Shown here piece by piece: positions 5,933 to 10,830 of a DNA stretch of 10,830 nucleotides. The notes beneath the pieces are model-generated. The model was not told where the DNA came from and made no database searches. It saw nothing but the letters and a program-made list of their open reading frames with translations. The stretch spans positions 1-10,830 of the forward strand of contig DBTI01000194.1 in the NCBI GenBank assembly GCA_002306975.1, in the 5' to 3' direction. The translations under genes were made by a program, and so were the position numbers. Numbering within the stretch: the stretch's first letter is position 1; the number at the start of each line of letters is the position of its first letter. This stretch comes from Ruminococcaceae bacterium UBA1320 (GTDB lineage Bacteria > Bacillota > Clostridia > Oscillospirales > Ethanoligenentaceae).

Positions 5933-6154
5933 AACTTTATTATTTATTGTCAGTTATGAGAGCTATATTAAAGGGTATTACTATATACAACTGAATAAGG
6001 AATTAATTCAAATATATCAGTACTTTCATTCCTACCATCTTTCTTTTTCTGGATTTTGAGGTCATTATGATTATTTCTCTTAGCAATCCAAATGGTCCGA
6101 AAGCAATTTTTTTTGCTCAGTGTCTTCGATTTTTGTTTCAGGAGGTTTTGTTCA
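5933..6154 (+). other. AT-rich leader region before the oxidoreductase gene; no gene seen
   Basis: Together with 5809-5880 this makes a gene-free stretch of about 345 bases. I find no supported ORF with a ribosome site on either strand. A TATGAT at 6066-6071 could be a -10 box, but no convincing -35 stands 16-18 bases before it, so the promoter of the next gene is unresolved. A small AGCAA/TTGCT hairpin with a T6 loop (6102-6117) lies shortly before the ribosome binding site. The in-frame ATG at 6092 lacks a ribosome site. Confidence 0.5.
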
Positions 6155-7270
6155 ATGAAAGTAGCCATTATGGGTGCCGGAATGTCCGGCTTGTCCTGCG
6201 CAATAGCGTTGGAAAAGCAGGGAGTAACCCCTTCGATTTTTGAAAACAGGGGTTGCGTTGGAGATCGGTTTGTCAATGCGGAAAGTATGTTTCATGTCTT
6301 TAACAGCCCGGTTAAAGACTGCCTGCATTATCTTAATGAAGAATATGGAATAGCTTTAAAGCCTGTAGCAGAGGTGCGAAAGATTGTTATCCACTCAAAA
6401 AACGAAACTGGAAGCATAACCGGCAATATAGGATATACAAATATCAGGGGGCGTCAAAGCGACTCTTATGAAGTTCAGCTGAGTAATCAAGTAAAATCCC
6501 GGATAGAATTCAATTCCAAATATGAATATGAGGAGCTATGCAAAAACTATGATGCAGTTGTTCTGGCAACGGGAGATTCCGATTATGCTTCACATTTGGG
6601 TAATTTTCGGAATGACCTGAGCTGTACTGTCCACGGTGCTACAATTGAGGGAATTTTCGAAACCGACACACCACATGTCTGGTTTGATTATGAGGTGCTT
6701 CCAAAAGGTTATGGATGGGTAATCCCATATTCCGATAAAGAAGCGAATATTGTAATGCTTTATCCTGATTACCCCAGTATCACAAAAATGGATATCAATG
6801 AAATGTGGTCTAAATACTATACCTTGGCAGAGAAAGATCTAAATCAAAGTTTCAGAATAACCGATAAATTTGAGGTTACGAGATACATGGTCGGCATATG
6901 CAATAAACCCAAACTTGACAACACCTATTTCGTGGGGAATTGCTTTGGCGCTATCTCTCCCGGATTAGGCTTCGGTCAATTCACCTCTATCTTAACGGGG
7001 ATATACAGCGCTCTTGACATATGCGGGCTGGGAAAATACGAGGATCTTGTAAAACCTCTTTTTGCAAATTATGATCATTCGCTTATATTCAGAAGATTTT
7101 TAGAGAATTTAAAAGATACCGATTTAGATTTAGCAGTCAAAAACTTAAATGTTAAATTAATAAAACAGTTCATTGATAAAGCTTGTAATAAAGATAGCAA
7201 ACTGCAGTTGCTGAAGGATACAACACCACTTATGGCTATCTTCAATCAATTTAAAAAATCAAGGGAATAA
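6155..7270 (+). CDS. FAD-dependent oxidoreductase, geranylgeranyl-reductase type
   Basis: 371 residues. The N-terminus is a Rossmann FAD-binding strand-loop-helix, VAIMGAGMSG (3-12, GxGxxG), with Glu30 ending the second strand to bind the ribose. ATGD at 138-141 is the second conserved FAD motif. PKGYGWVIP (183-191) is the signature of the geranylgeranyl reductase and lycopene-cyclase-like branch, and VGNCFGAISPGLGFG (260-274) is the C-terminal FAD-pyrophosphate motif, here with Asn where the family normally has Asp (GD). Known members reduce isoprenoid double bonds or oxidise aromatic substrates using FAD; the substrate here is unknown. I chose ATG 6155 because AGGAGG (6140-6145) precedes it by 9 bases and the FAD strand begins at once; the upstream ATG at 6092 would add 21 unsupported residues. 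It appears monocistronic, soluble and unrelated to its neighbours. Confidence 0.82.
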   Translation: MKVAIMGAGMSGLSCAIALEKQGVTPSIFENRGCVGDRFVNAESMFHVFNSPVKDCLHYLNEEYGIALKPVAEVRKIVIHSKNETGSITGNIGYTNIRGRQSDSYEVQLSNQVKSRIEFNSKYEYEELCKNYDAVVLATGDSDYASHLGNFRNDLSCTVHGATIEGIFETDTPHVWFDYEVLPKGYGWVIPYSDKEANIVMLYPDYPSITKMDINEMWSKYYTLAEKDLNQSFRITDKFEVTRYMVGICNKPKLDNTYFVGNCFGAISPGLGFGQFTSILTGIYSALDICGLGKYEDLVKPLFANYDHSLIFRRFLENLKDTDLDLAVKNLNVKLIKQFIDKACNKDSKLQLLKDTTPLMAIFNQFKKSRE

Positions 7271-7331
7271 GATGCTCGTTCATCGCAATATACAGAGTTA
7301 TCCATGTTGCCTCACAGATAGCGTTACGTAT

Positions 7332-7362
7332 GAATAAAACCTTATTTGCACGTGGAATAATA
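7332..7362 (+). promoter_or_regulatory. Candidate sigma-G-type (forespore) promoter of the germination operon
   Basis: GAATA (7332-7336) fits the sigma-G -35 consensus GHATR, and AATAATA (7356-7362) matches six of seven positions of the -10 consensus CATWHTA. The spacer is 19 bases, one more than usual. Transcription would start near 7370, leaving a short leader. Germinant-receptor operons are known to be transcribed by sigma-G in the forespore, which fits, but AT-rich DNA gives such matches by chance. Confidence 0.35.
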
Positions 7363-7405
7363 ATGGGAATATGGATTGGCTATGCAGTGAGAGAAGGTAA
7401 AATTG

Positions 7406-8902
7406 ATGGATAACAAAGACGGCAATCAACCGACATTGACAGTTGATTTAAATGCCAATATCGGGCTCATTAAATCCATCTTTAAAGACGACGAATCTCT
7501 AATTACGCGATACTTTGAGAACCAGACGTCTGCAACAATCAAATGCTGCGCTTTTTACATCGACAGCATGGTGGACAATAAGCTGTTCAATGAAGATGTC
7601 ATAAAGCCGCTTCTCGAATATAACTTTACACGAAAAGGTGACGCTGAATTTATTGATATCGTAGCCAAACAAATCACATTATCCAACAGCGTTGATAAGA
7701 CGAATGACTTGAACAAGCTCATTCAGGCAATTGTCTATGGCGATACCGTTCTGTTGGTTTCCGAATGCAGCGAAGCCTTGATTCTGAACACAAAAAGCTG
7801 GCCAACGAGGGCGATTACAGAACCTGAGGATGAAAAGGCCTTGCGCGGACCGCGTGAAGGGTTCACGGAATCCATTATGAATAACCTTTCCATGCTTCGC
7901 AGAAGACTGCGGACACAGGAATTAAAAATGCAGTTCAAAACATTCGGATCCCGGTCACAGACCAAAGGATGCATTTGCTACATTGATGGGGTTGCCGATA
8001 AGGATGTGCTGGCCGAGCTTGAAAGACGGCTGAATAAATTTTCTCTTGACGCTGCGCTGGATGTCAACTATATCGGGGAATTTATATCCGATGAACCGTA
8101 TTCCCCCATTGAAACAATTGGCAGCACAGAGAGACCGGACGTTGTTGCGGCAAAACTGCTTGAAGGAAGAATCGCGCTGTTTTTAGATGGAACTCCGGTC
8201 GTTTTAACCCTTCCCCATCTTTTTATTGAAAATTTTCAAAGTAACGACGACTATTATTTGAATTACCTCTTTGTGTCTATGAGCCGATTGCTTCGGCTGC
8301 TGGGTTTCTTTATTTCAACCAGCACCCCCGCTATATATGTAGCTTTGGTAACATTTCATCAGGAAATGCTGCCGACGTCGCTCCTGCAGAGCATTGCCAT
8401 GTCACGGCAGGGCGTTCCGCTGCCAACTGTGCTCGAAGCAATAATCATGCTTATCGTATTTGAAATATTGCGTGAAACCGGTTTGCGGATGCCCAGCGCC
8501 ATCGGACAAGCGCTCAGTATTGTCGGAGCACTTGTCATCGGGCAAGCCGCGGTTGAAGCAAAACTGGTGAGCGCCGCTATGATTATTGTTGTGGCGATCA
8601 CCGGAATAACCGGTTTAATGATACCGCGGATTAAAGGAAGTATCATTATTATACGTTTTATCCTCCTGGTTTTATCATCAATCATTGGTTTGTACGGCTA
8701 TATTTTCGGTATGATGGGCTTGCTGATCTATCTATTGAACATCCGGTCATTTGGCATCCAAATTATGGGTATGTCAAGCACCGGAGGTTTGCAGGATCGA
8801 AAGGATTTGTATGTACGCGCTCCGTGGTGGTTTATGATCAATCGACCGAAATTCATGGCCTCCGATAAAAAAAGGAGCAATTCAGATGGTGATCCCGAAT
8901 GA
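7406..8902 (+). CDS. gerA: Spore germinant receptor A subunit (GerA family)
   Basis: 498 residues, the usual length for GerA/GerKA-type subunits of the nutrient receptor in the spore inner membrane. The soluble N-terminal half contains RGPREGFTESIMNNLSMLRR (147-166), and FLDGTPVVLTLPHLF (259-273) leads into the membrane part. That half has several helices (about 285-450) and the conserved PSAIGQALSIVGALVIGQ (363-380). The C-terminus is a polar tail after RAPWWFMINRPKF (471-483). The start is ATG 7406 with GAGAAGG (7391-7397) 8 bases before; an in-frame TTG stands directly before it. It is the first gene of an A-C-D-B operon and overlaps the next gene by 4 bases (ATGA). Which paralogue (GerA, GerK or another) and which germinant it recognises cannot be told from sequence. 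Confidence 0.95.
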   Translation: MDNKDGNQPTLTVDLNANIGLIKSIFKDDESLITRYFENQTSATIKCCAFYIDSMVDNKLFNEDVIKPLLEYNFTRKGDAEFIDIVAKQITLSNSVDKTNDLNKLIQAIVYGDTVLLVSECSEALILNTKSWPTRAITEPEDEKALRGPREGFTESIMNNLSMLRRRLRTQELKMQFKTFGSRSQTKGCICYIDGVADKDVLAELERRLNKFSLDAALDVNYIGEFISDEPYSPIETIGSTERPDVVAAKLLEGRIALFLDGTPVVLTLPHLFIENFQSNDDYYLNYLFVSMSRLLRLLGFFISTSTPAIYVALVTFHQEMLPTSLLQSIAMSRQGVPLPTVLEAIIMLIVFEILRETGLRMPSAIGQALSIVGALVIGQAAVEAKLVSAAMIIVVAITGITGLMIPRIKGSIIIIRFILLVLSSIIGLYGYIFGMMGLLIYLLNIRSFGIQIMGMSSTGGLQDRKDLYVRAPWWFMINRPKFMASDKKRSNSDGDPE

Positions 8903-10050
8903 AAAAAGTGGTCGTGTTTCTGCTTATTCTCATGACGGTTTTAATGACCGGATGCTGGAACTACAGAGAAATCGAAACCTTGTCGATTGTCGCCGGTTTC
9001 GCCATAGATAAAGGAAACGGCGGCACCGGATATCACCTGACGATTGAAACACTCGATACTTCCGGAGGAGGGGGCAGCGGCAGCCAGACTTCGGTAAAAT
9101 CAAAAATAATTGAAATGAATGGGGATACCCTATTCGACGCCGTCAGGAACGCCGTAGAAATATCGGATAAAAAGCTTTATTGGGGTGACTGCAAAACCGC
9201 CATTATCAGTAATCAGCTCGCAAGTGAAGGAATTGATCCGATTTTGGACTGGATCGGCAGGGATTCGGAGCTCAGGCTTACTCAGAATATCTTTGTTTCA
9301 AAGGAACAATCAGCCGCAGAAATCATAAAGCAAAAAAGTCTTGCCAACCCGATCACCTCTTACGCCATCAATAAAGCAGATCAAAATAATCAGCAGTATT
9401 TATTAAAATCACCATACATGCAATTATATAAAGTAAACGATACATTGGGAGCCGAGGGAGAATCTTTATATCTCCCTGCTTTGGATATAAGCAAACAAAA
9501 TGAAAATTCCCCGGAACTTGCCGGAACAGCAATATTCGAAAAGGACAAGCTGTTGGGTTTTCTCGGAAGCGAGGAAACAAAATATCTGCTTTTTATAAAG
9601 AATCAGGTTGCCGGCGGGCTGCTTCTCGTGAATGAAAACTCTGCCGTCCCGAATATAACGCTTGAAATCAAAAAAAGCAGTACAAAGATTTCAACAGTTT
9701 TAACCGGCAAAACGCCGAAAATAGAGATTTCAATAAAAACTGAAGCCAACTTGGGGGAAATGGAAACAGCAACTGATTTAAAGTCGGTAGCTTTTCTTAA
9801 AAAGGTTGAAAAGGATGCGGGCAGTACATTGGAAAACAAAATAAAGCAGTTGATTTCAAAGGATCAAAATGAGTATGGCAGTGATATATTTGGATTCGGG
9901 AACACTATTTATCAGAGTAACCCCTATTATTGGGACCAAATCAAACCAAAATGGAATCAATTATTCAAGTCGCTGAATGTAGAGGTTTCGGCAACTGTGG
10001 AAATAGGAAACACCGCGCTGTCGAAAACAAAGGTCAAGGGCGGTGAATAA
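8899..10050 (+). CDS. gerC: Spore germinant receptor C subunit, Ger(x)C lipoprotein
   Basis: 383 residues. A short hydrophobic signal peptide (1-18) ends in the lipobox LMTGC, with Cys19 as the lipid-modified residue, so the mature protein is anchored on the outer face of the spore inner membrane. GCWNYREIETLSIVAGFAID (18-37) is the diagnostic N-terminal motif of the family. Other family features are RDSELRLTQNIFVS (121-134), LAGTAIFEKDKLLGFL (207-222) and the C-terminal DIFGFGNTIYQSNPYYW segment (329-345). Length is normal and all three domains of the GerBC-type fold appear present. Start ATG 8899 overlaps the gerA stop and has GGTGAT 5 bases before it, so translation is probably coupled. 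A poorly conserved Gly/Ser stretch (SGGGGSGS, 55-62) looks like a flexible loop. Confidence 0.95.
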   Translation: MKKVVVFLLILMTVLMTGCWNYREIETLSIVAGFAIDKGNGGTGYHLTIETLDTSGGGGSGSQTSVKSKIIEMNGDTLFDAVRNAVEISDKKLYWGDCKTAIISNQLASEGIDPILDWIGRDSELRLTQNIFVSKEQSAAEIIKQKSLANPITSYAINKADQNNQQYLLKSPYMQLYKVNDTLGAEGESLYLPALDISKQNENSPELAGTAIFEKDKLLGFLGSEETKYLLFIKNQVAGGLLLVNENSAVPNITLEIKKSSTKISTVLTGKTPKIEISIKTEANLGEMETATDLKSVAFLKKVEKDAGSTLENKIKQLISKDQNEYGSDIFGFGNTIYQSNPYYWDQIKPKWNQLFKSLNVEVSATVEIGNTALSKTKVKGGE

Positions 10051-10053
10051 TAT

Positions 10054-10272
10054 ATGATTTATTTAATTATCTGCATTTTATTTTATATCATTGTTTTCAT
10101 TTTTGATATTGTGCCGCTAATCAAGGCACGACGAAAGAAGACTTTACTTGTTTATCTGCCCGTTTTTTTATTGACGCTGGTTATCAACATCCTGTTCGGA
10201 CTAGGGGTGAAGATACCAAGCCCAATGCTGCCTATAAAAAATGCTGTCAGCCTGATCTTCGGAGTAAAATAG
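10054..10272 (+). CDS. Small two-helix membrane protein, germinant-receptor D-type
   Basis: 72 residues with two hydrophobic helices (about 1-22 and 31-51) separated by a basic loop, KARRKKT (24-30), which by the positive-inside rule faces the spore core, placing both termini outside. It begins 3 bases after the gerC stop and ends 10 bases before gerB, so it belongs to the operon. Small proteins of this size and topology within or beside ger operons of Bacillus are known as D proteins and modulate germination rate. The match here is by position, size and topology rather than a diagnostic motif. The ribosome site (GGTGAAT region at 10042-10048) is modest, which fits translational coupling. Confidence 0.75.
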   Translation: MIYLIICILFYIIVFIFDIVPLIKARRKKTLLVYLPVFLLTLVINILFGLGVKIPSPMLPIKNAVSLIFGVK

Positions 10273-10282
10273 AGGTAAACGC

Positions 10283-10830
10283 ATGGATAAAAAAATCATA
10301 TCATCAAAACAGGCAATCTGCATTTTGATTATGTTTCTCTGGGGTAACACGCTTATGATCAGCGGAAAAGCAAAACAGGATTCATGGATTGCACTGATTA
10401 TCGCACTATTCCTGTCTGCTCCCTTTATGATGGTGTATGCAAGAATTGTGAGCCTGTATCCGGGTCAAAACCTTTATGACGTTATTCTTGATGTATTCGG
10501 GAAGCTGTTTGGCAAAATAATAGTTTTTTTATATGTGCTTTATGCAATCCAACTCGGCGCGTCATTAATGCGATTTTTTTCAGAATTCATGCAAGTGGTT
10601 GTCATTCCTGAAACACCGCAGCTGGTCGTTTTACTTTTCCTTTTTATTTTTAGCGTTTGGATGGTAAGAAGCGGCGAGGAAACATTGGGGCGATGGTCGA
10701 AATTTGTCCTTCCGTTAGTGGTTCTGTCGATAGTGATCACACTTCTTATCTCTATAAGATCTTTTGATCTTGATAATATCAAGCCTGTCGCCGGCACAGA
10801 GTTCAGTGTATTGATAGGCAGCTCGTTTAC
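10283..10830 (+). CDS. gerB: Spore germinant receptor B subunit (GerB-type permease), 3' truncated by window end
   Basis: The first 182 residues of a protein that normally has about 360. It is an integral membrane member of the APC-superfamily endospore germination permeases, thought to bind the germinant. Visible family features are SSKQAICILIMFLWGNTLM (7-25) in helix 1, GKAKQDSWIALIIALF (28-43) with the conserved K-x-D-x-W, YPGQNLYDVILDVFGKLFG (59-77) and a hydrophobic pair around 78-130 ending in RSGEETLGRWS. About five membrane helices are present before the window ends in frame. AGAGG (10271-10275) lies 7 bases before ATG. It is the fourth gene of the operon. Confidence 0.92.
   Translation, partial: MDKKIISSKQAICILIMFLWGNTLMISGKAKQDSWIALIIALFLSAPFMMVYARIVSLYPGQNLYDVILDVFGKLFGKIIVFLYVLYAIQLGASLMRFFSEFMQVVVIPETPQLVVLLFLFIFSVWMVRSGEETLGRWSKFVLPLVVLSIVITLLISIRSFDLDNIKPVAGTEFSVLIGSSF

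Noticed and set aside
6092..6154. 21-residue upstream extension of the oxidoreductase
   Set aside because: No ribosome site before ATG 6092; AGGAGG directs initiation to ATG 6155, where the FAD-binding strand begins.
7330..7413. Small ORF of 27 residues (MNKTLFARGI...) with a hydrophobic stretch, overlapping the gerA start
   Set aside because: No Shine-Dalgarno before its ATG, and the candidate sigma-G promoter lies within it, so the predicted gerA transcript would lack its start codon.

Overview
The window looks like chromosomal DNA of an endospore-forming, Gram-positive clostridial Firmicute. The evidence is a spore germinant-receptor operon, strong purine-rich Shine-Dalgarno sequences, a TTG start, a PadR regulator coupled to a small helical-domain membrane protein, and a moderately AT-rich composition by eye. 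I cannot name the genus. There are no rRNA genes, insertion sequences, CRISPR arrays or phage structural genes.

Left part (1-3555). It opens with the C-terminal end of an unidentified Ser/Thr-rich protein and a hairpin. Next is a family 2 glycosyltransferase with a TPR-like helical tail (584-1663). A shared bidirectional terminator separates it from a convergent minus-strand gene (1815-3296) encoding two ACT domains fused to a metallo-beta-lactamase-fold domain. That gene and a tRNA-Arg(CCG) gene (3479-3555) diverge, and each has a recognisable promoter with an extended -10.

Middle part (3556-5932). The sequence after the tRNA holds a hairpin, a degenerate second copy of the tRNA 3' end, and a strong terminator. 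A compact transcription unit follows: a near-consensus sigma-A promoter, four copies of an 8-bp motif at exact 15-bp spacing, and then three overlapping genes. These encode a PadR-type repressor, a membrane protein with an N-terminal HAAS/DUF1700-like helical domain and two copies of a two-helix membrane repeat, and a polytopic protein built only from six more copies of that repeat (period 50-51 residues). The unit ends at a 22-bp perfect hairpin. This regulator plus repeat-membrane-protein module is the least familiar thing in the window. The likely logic is an autoregulated operon in which PadR binds the repeats and the membrane proteins sense or respond to envelope conditions.

Right part (5933-10830). 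A stand-alone FAD-dependent oxidoreductase of the geranylgeranyl-reductase type (6155-7270) is followed by a germinant-receptor operon in the order A - C - D - B: GerA-type membrane subunit, GerC-type lipoprotein, a small two-helix D-type protein, and the start of a GerB-type permease cut by the window edge. The operon has a plausible forespore (sigma-G-like) promoter.
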